From assembly GCA_029964075.1 (NCBI GenBank), contig CM057135.1, positions 434,001-498,000 on the forward strand: a stretch of 64,000 bases of DNA. Direction: 5' to 3'. Of this stretch, positions 9,600-20,906 are shown piece after piece (position 1 is the stretch's first letter; every line of letters begins with the position of its first letter). The notes beneath the pieces are model-generated. The model was not told the origin of the DNA, made no database searches, and worked only from the letters and a program-made list of their open reading frames with translations. A program made the translations under genes and the position numbers. Source of the stretch: Patiria pectinifera (taxonomy: Eukaryota; Echinodermata; Asteroidea; Valvatida; Asterinidae).

Positions 9600-11559
9600 A
9601 TACAATTCATTACAACACAGACACTTACATAACTCAATTCCCAACCCCCATGCGCAGATCTAGGGGGGGGGGGTTTGAGGTAAAAAAAAAAAACAAGCTC
9701 TGTCAATTTTCTTTTTTAGTAGAAATTAAATGGAAGAAAAATGCTTCCACAACCCCCCCCCCCTCCTCCGACACCAAAAAATGCTTTTCCAGTAATAATG
9801 TCCGCCTTTTCACAAAATATGTACAGAGCCAGATTGGTTAGGTGGTATATGTACATAATTCTGTTATGTAGTGGTAGTAATCATCGGATGTGAACAGCGC
9901 CCAAATTGAAAGTATGGTGCAAGCTCACCCGCTTTTGATTTTACGGGGGCCAAATGTCCAGAAAACAAAAACATGTCTACATTTCAGATTTTTGTTTGCC
10001 CATGAAACATCCCCCCCCCCTTGCTGGGCACAGCATGTGTTGCACTATATGCGCATACATATACAACCTGAACATACAATTCACTTCACTTCCTATAGTG
10101 TATGGAATTCATGCAGGTCCACATGATGCAATAGTTCGATTGCAGTCTTCACATAGCTGTTACATGCTTTGTTGAAACAATCAGCCTATCTCTTCCTTTT
10201 TTTTTCCAATTAAGAGATCCATGTTCTTCATTTCAATACTTTTCAATAACATTTTTTTAATGTTGAGAACAAGAGGAAAAACCTCAGTTGTGTATGTGGG
10301 CTTACACACATAAACCACACACGGTGCATAGTGAATTAGGGACCATTAGAAAACGATGCAGATACGGGATGCTTGTGCAGCTCGGAAAAACTGTGGATGA
10401 CGTCATCAGTTTGTGCGGTAAATTTCAACGCACTCGCACGGCGTTTCTGCATCGCACGTCAAAATGGTAAGTTCACGTATGGATTTTCCTCGATAAATCA
10501 CGGCAAAAATACTTATCTTATGAACTCCCAAATTTTACAACTTGCAGTTATAGTGTGCAGATAATGTTACCAGTTTTATTAAAAGAAGAATTACAAAGAT
10601 GTGATGGGGATTTTATTATATTATTGAGCCTTTACTTTTCAGCTAAAAAAAAAATCAGCGAAAGTTTATTTTGTTTAACCATGGAGGTATGGTTTAACGT
10701 TGCATCCTTATCGTGATAAAATATGGGCAATCGTGAAGTGTAGGGCCCGGTTCCTATAAGGGAACAAAATCCACTTTAAAATTATTAGACCTACCAAACT
10801 AGTTGGCAACATTCTCAATAAATAGACAAAGGGCAGGGTTTTGATTTTTTGAGGGAAATTTGGTGGTAAAATGACGATGACCTGATGACAGCGCGGCGAC
10901 AACACACGACCCGAAAATAAAGATGGCGATCACCGCACAATGTACCGTGAGCACGCATGGCGCGCTGAATCGCAAGGCACAAACCGCGCAGAAAAATCGT
11001 GATTTCTTCCCCAAGAATCTTTTCAAAATTGCAAAATGGGTGTCATTAGAATTGAGAAAAGTCTGCTTTTGATTGTAAAGGTGATTTTTGAGCAATAAAA
11101 AATATTTTGACCCTTATTTGATCAAAATAAAACAGGGGCCCTACACTTCATGATCGCCGTGTTTGATAGCTCCATGATGATGATACAATTAACCAGCATG
11201 GCCTGCTTCGTCGTGAACTATAAATTATGGTCAACACTGTGTGTGGAAAAAAACCCACATATATCTGAAGTGCCTGTGTAAGCTCATGTTACAAAGGCAA
11301 AAGGCTTCTGTCACTAAAGTAAAATATAGACCCCCTATTTAAAAAAAAAATGCAACTGTGTAGTGTAGGGCCCCTGTTTATACAAACTGTCTTGACATGC
11401 TGAAGTCAAATTATTTGTAAAAAAAAAGTTGCAACCTGACGGTCACTTCTGCGATTTGCAACTTATACACACCTACATCATGTAGGTAGTAGTATGTATT
11501 ATTTGACAAGTGGCTGGGATAACCTATGTCGTGTTTGTGGCAGTAGGCTAACTCAACTT
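9600..11559. other. Non-coding region with short homopolymers and palindromic motifs
   Basis: Poly-G/poly-C runs (about 9663, 9753, 10011), and a GTGTAGGGCCC motif present three times (10737-10748, inverted at 11137-11148, direct at 11362-11372) that may mark ends of small MITEs. I could not find matching target duplications. GTTTAACCATGG motifs occur near 10674 and 11966. No gene is supported. Confidence 0.4.
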
Positions 11560-11750
11560 ATTTCCAGTTGGGTCTGTTAGCATGGTAGAGGATATGGAAG
11601 GAAATTCCAATTTTAGTGGTGGGAGGAAAATCCCGGAATGACATTCTAAGGAAAACCCGTGGAATCAAGCAGGGACTGAATACCCTGATCCACATAATGG
11701 CCCAGTTGGGATTCGAATCTGGGACACAACCTACAACCTCATTCTCCATG
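11560..11750. repeat. SINE-like repeat fragment with a B-box-like GATTCGAATC
   Basis: The stretch 'gtgggaggaaaa … gggattcgaatctgggac' resembles, from memory, an abundant SINE-type repeat of marine invertebrates. The GGGATTCGAATCTGGGA core can act as a tRNA-type B box. No A box, tail or TSD could be confirmed. Confidence 0.35.
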
Positions 11751-11760
11751 AAGGTAAAAT

Positions 11761-12281
11761 ATGTTTATTTGGGTAACGAATATTTCTAATTACTTCTCTA
11801 TGTACAATTGAATAGTTGTGTTTGTTTAGTGTGTCGTCAATCCAGAGGGTGTATGGATGGCCAAAAGAATTAAATAAAAACTAAATCAGTGAATAAATAT
11901 CCATTTTAATTAATTAATCAATTAGTTAATAATTAAGTGGACAAGGAGGCTTGTTTTAATGTTTGTTTAACCATGGAGATAGGAATACCTCCATGGTTTA
12001 ACAATGTGCATTTTTGCAAGAATCTTAATTGGCTCCTTTCTGATGTTGTGTCTCTATAATTAACTCTGTAGCTAGTATTGTTTTAAGATAAATCATATAT
12101 TGAATGCTTTGGTCCTTATGGCAAGGACTAGGTCCTTATGGCATTCACCATTTTTTTTTATTACTTGAAAGGTTGAGGCAAGGAAGAAGAAATGCTGGTG
12201 CTGAAAGAGTGGCTGGTGGTCCACAGGCCAGATAATGGACTGACATACGTCAGGTGCAAGCAAAGAAAATGGCTACAGGTA
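11761..12281. other. Non-coding region with a short palindrome
   Basis: A+T-rich. Contains an inverted repeat CCATGGAG…CTCCATGG around 11971-11996, related to a motif at 10680. Near 12184-12280 a weak frame reads R-V-A-G-G-P-Q-A-R, resembling a better frame at 12838-12960. No gene can be supported. Confidence 0.3.
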
Positions 12282-12342
12282 AAGCTAAGACTTTTGACTC
12301 GAAGTCAGTTTGAAACTGACTTAGAGTCAAAAGTCTTAGCTT
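12282..12342. repeat. Near-perfect inverted repeat (hairpin)
   Basis: Arms AAGCTAAGACTTTTGACTC and its complement flank an inner inverted repeat around AGTCAGTTTGAAACTGACTT, making a nearly continuous 61-bp palindrome with one extra base. No gene context. Confidence 0.8.
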
Positions 12343-12837
12343 TTAGAATACCTCTAATTCTGTTGTGAACTGCCAAACAATTCTGTGCCAGACTAAAAAT
12401 CTTATATCCTGATTCCATGTCTGAATATTACTGCACATACAGAATGCTTTGTGTTCCTTGAAAGTGTATTTAGAAAAAGTAGGACCAGAAATGTGTTGGG
12501 TTGGGAGGCTGTCTCTCCCAGCATATGGGACTACATGTGGCATAATTATGTTAAACAATGTAATGAACATAATGCCAGGTTGAATGAATCGGTTCAAAAA
12601 GACAGTGTAGAGTGCCAGAAACAACTCTATGAACACTGATGAATGTTCCCTCACGACTCCAAATGTTAAATTGCAATATTAGTTGGCAAAAATATGTTTC
12701 TGGTATTTACAGTACGAGATCTTGAGCAGATTATATTTGATATTTTTATTGCTCTTTTACTGCAACACATGCCAAAAATAGCTGAAGTGTTATGGTTATT
12801 AATCAGGTTGAAACTAGGAGCAAAATCGCTGTAAGCA

Positions 12838-12975
12838 GCCAAGTTGATCAGAGTAGCCGGAGGACCACCGACAAGAGACTGGATGGCTGTTAGAGAGAAA
12901 TGGAATGATTTGAAGGTACAGACTCAGGCTGCAGGTAATCCAAGACCTCATACTGGTTTTGAAATGAAATGTATT
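12838..12975 (+). pseudogene. Possible Myb/SANT-like fragment of a Harbinger-type element
   Basis: A short plus-strand frame reads R-E-K-W-N-D-L-K-V-Q-T with a preceding R-D-W and following Ala/Gly/Pro residues. The K-W-x-D-L-K helix is typical of Myb/SANT-like DNA-binding proteins of PIF/Harbinger elements and NAIF1-like genes. The match is short and the frame ends quickly, so this is tentative. Confidence 0.25.
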
Positions 12976-13419
12976 TTAAATTAAATTCTATCATTTGATC
13001 CATGCTAACAATTAATGTTAACATCATATGCTTCCAAATACTAGTGATTCTATGAAACCTGAAGTTAGATGTTATAAATACATACAGTTATATTTCCCAT
13101 ATTTGCATACGTTATTTAACTTCACAATAAACATAGTAAACTGAATTAGTATTCACTTCCCATTTTTTTTTAATAAAGACGTCATCAAGCCAGAAATAAT
13201 TCGTATGTGTACATAAAATGTTTACGGAAATTTAGCACACCGTTAAAGATAAAACAAAATAATTTATTGCAATGGAAAGGATTTACTTTCGTGATCCTTT
13301 GTTGTTACATAAACCGTTCATAACTTAACTCGGCAGTGTTTCATGAACAAAATCCCTGCCCGACCACTCTCCGTTTGTAACAACAAACGCGAGCCTCTAG
13401 TTATTAACTAAATTAGCAT
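12976..13419. other. Non-coding A+T-rich region
   Basis: No open frame, repeat or RNA gene recognised. Confidence 0.4.
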
Positions 13420-14200
13420 TGCCATTTTTAAAGATAGGAGTAACCCGGGCAATCTTCATGAAATCTGGCCCTACACCTGTGGAGATAGACTTGTTCATAA
13501 TGAAAGTTAGAGGTTTGGCGATTGACTTCCTTGATTAGTGAATTATTAGTTAGGTCGAAACCCGCGCTCTTTTTGTTGGGCAAATTACCTACAATATCAA
13601 TCATTTCTTCCTCAATAACTGGAGAAAGAAAAATAGAACTAGGGTTTAGGTTCAATAAATAATCAGTATAACTGGAGTTCTTGGTTGGAATTCAATTACA
13701 CAAGTTTTTACCAATATTAGTAACATAATGGTTGAAGTGGATTGCAATAATTATATAAGTTATTGGTGGGAACACCATAAACGTCTATAATATTAATTTT
13801 TGGTTGGGAATTATTTTGAAGTATGCTATTAATTATCTTCCATGTGTTTCTAATACTGCCCTTTTCTTTCTTAAACTGTTTTGTATAGTAATCACGTTAA
13901 GCGTTGCGAAGGACTGTCGTTAAAATAATTTTATAACATACATACTTTGAGCGGTTTGAGACAAACCTATGATAGAGCTTGTTTTTACGATAAATTGGTT
14001 TACATTAGTTAACAGTGACCCAAGGGTTTTTTGGGGTTGATTTGTGTGACTTGTAGGATTTACTGCGCTTAAGAGGTAAATATATCCATAAAGTTAATAC
14101 AAGCTGTGTTTGCATCACGAGTTGTAAAACGTGAGGACCAATCATGTGTACTGAGTGCTTGTCTTTGGTTACCTAGAATTTCTTGAGAATAATCACGTGA
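13420..14200 (-). mobile_element. Relic of a non-LTR retrotransposon (RT N-terminal region)
   Basis: Minus strand. At 13560-13655 the frame reads I-E-E-E-M-I-D-I-V-G-N-L-P-N-K-K-S-A-G-F-D, the classic start of a CR1/Jockey-type RT domain (K-S-x-G-x-D). It continues in another frame to about 13405 (I-A-R-V-T-P-I-F-K, equivalent to V-x-P-I-F-K). Upstream (13770-13860) N-T-W-K-I-I-N and, near 13960-14035, a P-W-V-T-like and N-K-L-Y-x-R-F motif of the endonuclease-RT linker are seen. Many stops and shifts; no catalytic core remains. Confidence 0.7.
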
Positions 14201-14225
14201 AAAGGTAGGATAGGAATTAAGATGA

Positions 14226-14350
14226 TTCATATTCGTCGCGGAACTTACAATAATTTTGGGGTTTACATTCGTCGCGGACGGGACTTACAATAATTTGGGG
14301 GTTTACATTCGTCGCGGGACTTACAGTAATTTTGGGGTTTACATTCGTGT
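14226..14350. repeat. Tandem repeat, about 36-40-bp unit, 3+ copies
   Basis: Unit ACATTCGTCGCGGGACTTAC followed by a taattttggggttt tail, repeated at about 14228, 14265 and 14306 and ending with a partial copy at 14341. Non-coding. Confidence 0.8.
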
Positions 14351-15554
14351 TTGCATTATATTTTATTTTGTTTTTGTTTAACTTTGATTTTGTGATTTTT
14401 GTCGAATGTACACAGACGGTCATATTTACATATATGGCCCCGCCCCCAATGCAACAAAATAAACAAGACGTTAGTGAGAGAAAGTAAAAAACCAATTAAT
14501 AATACAACTATCGCTCTTGACCCATAATGCATCAACATTAGTTTGTTACTGCTTTTAACCTTTGGTTCAAAGAGTAATATCATTCCAAAAGAAAAAAAAG
14601 AAGATTGAGCTCCGCTATTGCACTTAAAGATGTTGGGGTTTACCAACAAAATAAAGCCGAATATAATTGTGTTAAATATTTAAAACCAATTTTGGGGTTA
14701 GATTTATTTAGCTATTGTTCAGCTCTTTGAAATGAGTTAAATGAAGAGTTTGAAAATGTACCGGTACGAAAGCAATCCTTTACTTGGTTAGTTTAATTTT
14801 TTTTCCGGGAATACCCCTTTTCCAGGAATATCCCAGAATCAGATTGTTTCCATCGTTTTTGGATTTAACACCCCCTGAATCGCTACGTTACCAACTTCTA
14901 TATCAAATTGACCTTCGTGTAAGGTTTTGTTTTTAAATATCGCCTACAGACTAATACTCAATACTGACTCAAGAGATTGTTATTGGGAAAACTTCTTCTC
15001 GAAAATGCTTCCGAAATGTATCCTTTTTTGATAACCACATTTGCTTTGGTTCACGTATGCCGAAGTCTAACTAGGGCTAGAATAGACCTAATGTGAGTTT
15101 AGTACCAGTTCGCCTCCATTAGGTTACTTCTTCACATTCCATTATTCATCATATGTATGTGTCTTTTTATGAAACTCACATGGGAGCCACAGACTGATGG
15201 AGCCTCTTAAAGTCATCTTTTGACACAAATAATGCAAATTTGCAAGAAACACGTTGATAACAAGAGGAAAGGTGACGTACAAAACCCGGAGGCGATATTT
15301 GTTATTACACAACTATATGGGGTACTTTGTGCGCTTTCCTATGGAGCATGATTTTATAACCAGGCTTGTCTGGAGGCTACTATTTTTCAACTTGGTGCGG
15401 ATTTTGGACTTTATTTTCCTTTAAAAAAAAAGTCCTGCAGACCTCGGATCAGAAAAGAAAAAGAGAATTGCTGCTATACAAGTAGTTTCCGACTGAAAAA
15501 TAACGTTTAAGATAAAACTTGAATTTTTTTGGAAAAAAAGAGGAAAACCTGGAG
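14351..15554. other. Non-coding region, nothing recognised
   Basis: Short open frames on the minus strand (14217-14649) are low complexity and partly made of the tandem repeat above. No domain, RNA gene or transposon end is visible. Confidence 0.4.
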
Positions 15555-15640
15555 AATGCACAGCAGGGTATCGAACTCGGGACCCCTGATCATTAGCCAG
15601 CTTACCTAACCACTAGGCCATGGCGGTGTTCGACCAACCC
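15555..15640 (-). repeat. tRNA-derived SINE head or tRNA pseudogene
   Basis: On the minus strand the order A box (TGGCCTAGTGGTTAGG) – anticodon-like stem (CTGG…TCAG, loop CTAATGA) – B box (GAGTTCGATACCC) matches a tRNA. The acceptor stem and part of the T stem do not pair, so a functional tRNA is unlikely. This is probably a SINE head or a pseudogene. Confidence 0.5.
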
Positions 15641-15982
15641 TTGCAATTCATAAATTGTATACTTTCACACACGTGGAGAGAGTATACGCGCGCGTAGGTA
15701 AAAGGTACAACAATCCTGTAACCTTGATTCAAGTCGCCTGTAAATGGTAACACTGTACTATTGTGTAAATAAAAAATTCGCAACCCGGAGCATGCCTTTA
15801 CTACGCAATGATTGAGGGCGTTATATTGCAGCTCACGGGCTACATGAATATCAAAATCATTACAAGGTTGGTCCTCCGACCAGGGGTAATATCTTATGAA
15901 TTATGCGTATGTGACGTGTTTTTTGCTAGTGTTTTATATCGCCTCTTGGAAGCTAGTTGACATATAACCTTACCAGTACTTA
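15641..15982. other. Upstream region of the His-Cys box ORF
   Basis: No gene. Contains a TATA-like 'gttttatatcgcc' at about 15931 and 'gacatataacc' at about 15959, the latter 16 bp from the ORF start. Their role is not established. Confidence 0.3.
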
Positions 15983-16354
15983 ATGGACGCGCTTTGGTAT
16001 GACCGTATAATAGCAAGAATTGGAAAGAAAACTCGGAAAATCAAATCGGGATGTCATATTTGGATCGGGGCTGTTAAACAGAGGGGCCAACATCAGGGAT
16101 ACGGAATTATGAGCGTAAAAATGCCGAGTTCGAATTCACGCACAACGATGCATGTTCACAGACTGGCCTACATTGTTTACACAAGGAAAATAGTGGGAAA
16201 CTGTGATGTAGGTCATCTGTGTCATAATTCGTTGTGCGTGAATTTCCAACATCTTAGCGTAGAGCCACACGATGTTAACAATGCACGACGTATTTGTAAA
16301 TCCTCGGGAGTTTGTATGGGGCATGGCGAGTACAGAATGTGTCTTCGACTGTAA
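15983..16354 (+). CDS. His-Cys box (I-PpoI-type) homing-endonuclease-like protein
   Basis: An intact 123-codon ORF. Residues H78-L-C80-H-N-x-x-C85 and H90 give H, C(+2), C(+7), H(+12), followed by N99 (+21), C105 (+27), C111, H114 and C120, with an upstream Cys at C24. In the established His-Cys box family the first His is the general base, the Asn binds the metal ion, and the other Cys/His residues form two structural zinc sites. The spacing here agrees almost position for position (zf-His_Me_endon-type domain). An N-terminal W-I-x-A…G-Y-G and H-V-H-R precede it, as in HNH/His-Me nucleases that bind DNA through a beta sheet. No intron, rDNA or other transposon genes surround it. Whether it is a free-standing endonuclease gene, cargo of an unseen element or a domesticated gene is unknown. 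Confidence 0.8.
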   Translation: MDALWYDRIIARIGKKTRKIKSGCHIWIGAVKQRGQHQGYGIMSVKMPSSNSRTTMHVHRLAYIVYTRKIVGNCDVGHLCHNSLCVNFQHLSVEPHDVNNARRICKSSGVCMGHGEYRMCLRL

Positions 16355-17035
16355 TTGGGGGTTATTGTTAAAATATGAAGCCTGTGATAATTCTAATTAA
16401 GAGTCATTTCGTGTAAATACTTCATAGGTGTCCACGCTCAAAAAATCGATTTTTTATTTGATTTTTTTTATACTTTGTGGGCTGAAAGGACTTTGAAAGG
16501 AGCAAGTAACCAAAATTGGGCAATTTTGAGGCTGCAAAATTAAATTTTGTTGCGTTATTTTCAAAGATCATCAAGCCAAACTGCGAAGTAATGTCACAAA
16601 AGTAACTATATCACCACAAAGTATCATCCTTACCCTTACAAGAAAAGAATAGAAACACTTCTGAAAAATCTCCTTTATATTATTTTTAGGCCCTATAATA
16701 CAGCATAATTTTACAATAGCAAAATTGCATTTTTTTATCCCTCCAAAATGGCACTTGCCAGGGCACTCAGAATAATTTCCCTTCGGCTATTGTTAGTTCA
16801 GACATTGGTGTTTTCATATCTGGGAAGAAAATATTGGGTTATTGTATATCCTTTGTGCAGTAGCGCTCCAAAAAGGGTAAATTTCACAAAAAAACATAAA
16901 AAGTGTATTTTCAGTGTTTTCCTTTGTTTTGAGTAATTACTTGTATAATTGGTATTGTTCATGAATCTAGCACATTTTCACAAACAGAATAAGACTGTGT
17001 ATCATTTTTTATACCAGTGAATGAATAGTAGGTCG
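16355..17035. other. Non-coding region downstream of the His-Cys ORF
   Basis: A+T-rich, without domain-bearing frames. A 62-codon frame (16748-16936) has no recognisable feature. Contains short inverted repeats around AAAATCGATTTTTTA (16441). Confidence 0.4.
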
Positions 17036-17600
17036 TCTACTCCCCCCACACCTGGCTAGACCCCGCCCACTCCCCCGCGCCATCGAATTTTGAACTTGTA
17101 TGTTGCATAACGAAACAAATGTAAATAAATAATATGCAAGTGTACACTTTAGAAATAACTTAGACTTCCTTTTCACAGCCTCCCGTTCCCTAACCCCGGG
17201 GGCATTGCTTGGGGTTGAGGATGGGGTGTGACCACCCACCAATAACTTGGCATTGTCAGTAAAATCATTGTCACATGGGCAAAAGTCATGTGTTTGCAAG
17301 CCGCAATGAATGAATAATAATGGCCATATCCATTGTCCTCTGATTAAAGTGCACCATTATTCAAATGATGTCCAGTCCTCCCCCCCCCCGCTAGGCCCCG
17401 CCCCTTCCCTCGCCACCAAATTCAGATTTTGATCTCTGCATGTATTTGCGTAAATTAAATTGTAAATACAATATATCAATTTGCAAGTGAACCGTTTACA
17501 ATCTACACCAACAGCCGTCTCACAGCTAGCCCCTTCCCGTGCCACCCCCACTCCCATAGCCCAAAAGAGAACCACGCCCTCCCCCAACAAGTCAACAAGT
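17036..17600. repeat. Left arm of an inverted-repeat element, built of two tandem about-335-bp units
   Basis: Two related units start at about 17036 and 17368 (GTC-x-x-CTCC…CTAG-x-CCCCGCCC). From about 17128 to 17600 the arm is the inverse of 19384-19843. For example, CTTCCTTTTCACAGCCTCC at 17165 pairs with its complement near 19786-19804, and the block around 'attgtcacatgggcaaaagtcatgtg' pairs with about 19664-19692. Confidence 0.75.
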
Positions 17601-19383
17601 ACAATTTTGTTCAGATTACATACATGCATATGGCCTTGGGGAAAGTCTGAATTATGTTAAGGTGGCTTTTTTCAACACGGGGCAGCTTGGAATATCCGAA
17701 AAGCGATGAGGAGAAGGGGTGTGTATGTCGCGGGGTTGGGTGGGGGGTTGGGGTGGGAAGGGTGATCTGGACACACGCATGTACACTGTACACATTATTT
17801 TATATTGCACGTTACTTTGGAATTACAGTAAAAGTGTGGTGAACAAAATGACGTTTATTTTATTATTTTCAAAACGGAAAAGATCTCGCGATTTAGAGAG
17901 CAACTAACTCTTATTTGTATATATTGAAAACATGTACTTTACAACAAGGATCACGCCAGTGAAAACTCCGAGAGAACACAGCATCAATTTGATTGCATGA
18001 ATTTCACTCTGACTTGACTTCGCTATATACATGTAGTTAGGGTCTGAAGTATTTTTTTAGTGGAAGTGTCCTCCAACTTTGTATTTGCCTGATCAACATG
18101 AAATTTTGTGACTTTTAACAGTGGTCACTATGGCACCAAACACACTTCTGTAGTGTGTTCATTTTTACCATGGCAACCGTTGTAAAGACATCGGTGCTCC
18201 TAAACTAAAGCAAAAAATACTTCCATTTTCAAAACCTATCACGAAAAGTATTATCTTTGAGACTGAAATTCATGGCTATATAATTAACAACAATACATGC
18301 GCAGTATGTAACGTGGCCGCAATTGGTGCGAGAAGCCCATGTAATTTTCACCTTTCAACCTGTACCACATGCTTTTGATTTTGTTTTGATGTCCGTTTCT
18401 GATAATTATTACATGAATCAATTGCAGAGCATTAAATAACATCACCACAATTACGTAGATTTACTTTAGTTTTGCCAATTTGTGTTGAAAACCCATACAC
18501 TTTTGGAATAAAATCAGTAAGTATATAGTCCCTATGGCAGTGACAATGGATGCATACAATTGCCTGACTGGGATGAATGTTTACACAAAAAATACAGAAA
18601 TTACGCCCAAAATGTTATCTAGACAAGAGTTTGGAAAAATATATAAAAACAACTCTAGTGGTAACAGCAATATAACCAAAAATGTCATATTATAGAGTAA
18701 TGGTCAACCAATGCTTTCCCGCCAAATCAGTTGTAGAAAAATCGGTCAAAGCATATGCAATTCAACATGGGGATCACAGTGTGCTGTACCCCTCCCTTTC
18801 AGAAAAATATTTCCCTGCTTGTATACAAAAACCCCCTATAATTCATAAGCACCAATACATTTAAATTGTCATGCAACAATGGATCCGCCACAAAAGTGTG
18901 GCCATGGTGACTACTGATGACAGTTTGGAAGAGACTCAAAATGTCATGCTGATTGAAATTACGATTTTGGAGGGCATAGCAGCACCAACAACGGTACTAT
19001 ATTCGACTTTATATGTGCTCGATCTGACCATATTTACACGTATGGCCAAGACAATTCAATCAATCAAAAAAGAGGCCATTTTGATTTTTCACCAGAGTGA
19101 TAGTTGTTTTAAAGTACATGTATTTTAATATAAAAATATGAGTTATTTGCTCTCGTAATCGCCATATTACTTCTCTTTATTGAAAATAATAAAATAAATG
19201 CAATTTTGTTTAAAAAAATTACAGCATTATGTACATGGACGACGTACATGTATCCATATTACCCCCCCCCCCCCCCCTTGACAAAAAAATAATAGCCAAA
19301 CCTACGTAGTGCATATCAATATGTGGACTTTCCGCAAGGCAATATGTAACCTTAACAATAGTACATGTTGAATTCTTTGGAAG
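17601..19383. other. Interior of the inverted-repeat element, non-coding
   Basis: About 1.8 kb between the inverted arms, without domain-bearing ORFs; a poly-C tract lies at 19262-19277. Probably the interior of a non-autonomous element. Short open frames at 18682 and 18871 have no recognisable content. Confidence 0.4.
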
Positions 19384-19843
19384 GGGGAGGGGTAGTTGCT
19401 CATAATGAGCATCGGAGTAGGAAGAGGGGTGGCAGGGGGTGGGCTGTGAGACGGGTACGCCTGTTGGTGTAAATTATGAAAGGTTGACTTGCAAATTGAT
19501 TTTTACAATTTTAATGTAGGCAAATACAAGTAGCGATCAAAATCGATCGATGGTGGCAAGGGAAGGGGCGTTGCCTAGCGGGGAGGGGAGGACTAGAAAT
19601 CATTATTTTAACTAATGAATCAGAGGGCAATGGATATGGCCATTATTATTCATTGCGGCTTGCAAACACATGAGTTTTGCTCATGTGACAATGATTTTAC
19701 CGACAAAACCAAGTTATTGGTGGGTGGTCACACCCCACCCTCAACCCAAGCAATGCCCCCGGGGTGGGGGAAGAGGGGGAAGAGGAGGCTGTGAAAAGGA
19801 AGTCTTTGTCATTCTTAAAGTGTTCACTTGCACTGTAAAACAC
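19384..19843. repeat. Right arm of the inverted-repeat element
   Basis: Inverted, diverged copy of 17128-17600 (see that entry). The similarity fades after 'gcaagtgaacacttt' (inverted, about 19820-19840), which marks the outer end. Target duplication not identified. Confidence 0.7.
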
Positions 19844-20465
19844 GAGAACATGTGACACGTTTAAAAAATAAACGCAGTGTTTTAAATTTAAACACTGTGA
19901 CAAAATTAAACACATCTTGTGTTTTTAAACAAAACAGTTAGTGTTTAATGTCAACAGTGCATTAGGGTGTTTATTATGAAATCGGTTTTAGAAAATGTTT
20001 TAACTGTTCAATTTCACTAGTTAGCATTTTGTTTATTCCCAAAGAATAACACTTTGTTTAAAAAAAGGCTTATTATCCAAAAAGGACACTAAAAATAACT
20101 CTAGTTATTAATTAAGCTGTTTGTGTTCAACACCTAAGAAACACGGTACACGTCACTATGCTTAGATATGACCACGTGATGTTAGGTCTTAACCAATAGG
20201 ATTAAATCTGATTGCGCGCTGGCATAATCGGGCCAGTTAATTACGCGGCACAAAGACAAACCGCCATTTTTCTGACAATATTCTGAGTACACTAATAGAA
20301 TTATGTTATGGCGAGAATTAGTATCCTCATTCGTGGTAACAAAATTTGCATTGGGTAATAAAACAATATACATGTAGTCTTACAGAAGGTAGATATGTAG
20401 TACTGACGGTTGGTCATGACCTAGGCTAGAGGTCAAGTTTGGTATGCATATTGCCAAGTCAGCAA
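19844..20465. other. A+T-rich spacer with repeated 'AAACACT' motifs
   Basis: Multiple short direct and inverted copies of AAACACT/AGTGTTT between 19855 and 20070. No coding signal. Ends where Polinton A sequence starts abruptly. Confidence 0.4.
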
Positions 20466-20697
20466 GAGTACTCGGATGCGAAATAGTTTCACGTTACTTT
20501 GATTTTTCGGCAGAAAATGCGCAAGAAGATCGTATCAATTGGTCCATTTTAAAAAGAAATCAAAAGAAACGTGTGGAGCAACTGATTTTGTCTGTGTCTC
20601 CACAGCAAGACTTAGAAGATGTCCAAGAAACAGTCAATAAATATAACAAGCTCGTTAATTACAAAACATTGAGGGGAAACGGAGAGCGGGTATACTG
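20466..20697 (+). pseudogene. TFIIB-like protein fragment (copy A)
   Basis: Plus-strand frame equivalent to residues about 30-100 of the 157-aa TFIIB-like protein of copy B (54200-54673), beginning at E-I-V-S-R-Y-F-D-F and stopping just after L-R-G-N-G. The zinc ribbon is missing at the left truncation. On the right the sequence joins directly, by deletion, to the middle of the 218-aa-type gene. Confidence 0.75.
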
Positions 20698-20902
20698 ACA
20701 GCCCCCGCTATAGCCCCCAATCCTTCTAATCCTAGCTCTACGTAATTAATATTGTCGATCACTCTCTTTATTTTTTTATAAGTGCGCTCTCGGTGGTCTC
20801 TTCAATCTTTTTAAGTCTGTATACTTTTGTTTCTTCGTTACTATTTAATTGGAGTACATCTCCAGAAATATTGGGGTATAACGCCTTATTATCTATACTC
20901 AT
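20690..20902 (-). pseudogene. Fragment of the 218-aa-type conserved Polinton protein (copy A)
   Basis: Starts at the minus-strand ATG ending at 20902 (M-S-I-D, A-L-Y-P-x-I-S-G-D-V-L). It covers about the N-terminal 85 residues, with a small internal deletion and stops, before the deletion junction with the TFIIB-like relic. Compare 53515-54171. Confidence 0.75.
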
Positions 20903-20906
20903 GTTT

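Noticed and set aside
11133..11376. A 244-bp hAT-like MITE bounded by CAGGGGCCCTACAC and its complement
   Set aside because: The ends pair well but the flanking 8-mers differ and a third copy of the motif at 10737 allows other pairings; boundaries cannot be fixed.
15555..15640. Functional tRNA-Ile gene
   Set aside because: A and B boxes and an AAT anticodon-like loop are present, but acceptor and T stems do not pair; a SINE or pseudogene is more likely.
18682..19128. Two plus-strand open frames of 60 and 85 codons
   Set aside because: No domain, no repeat elsewhere in the window, ordinary length for random frames in A+T-rich DNA.
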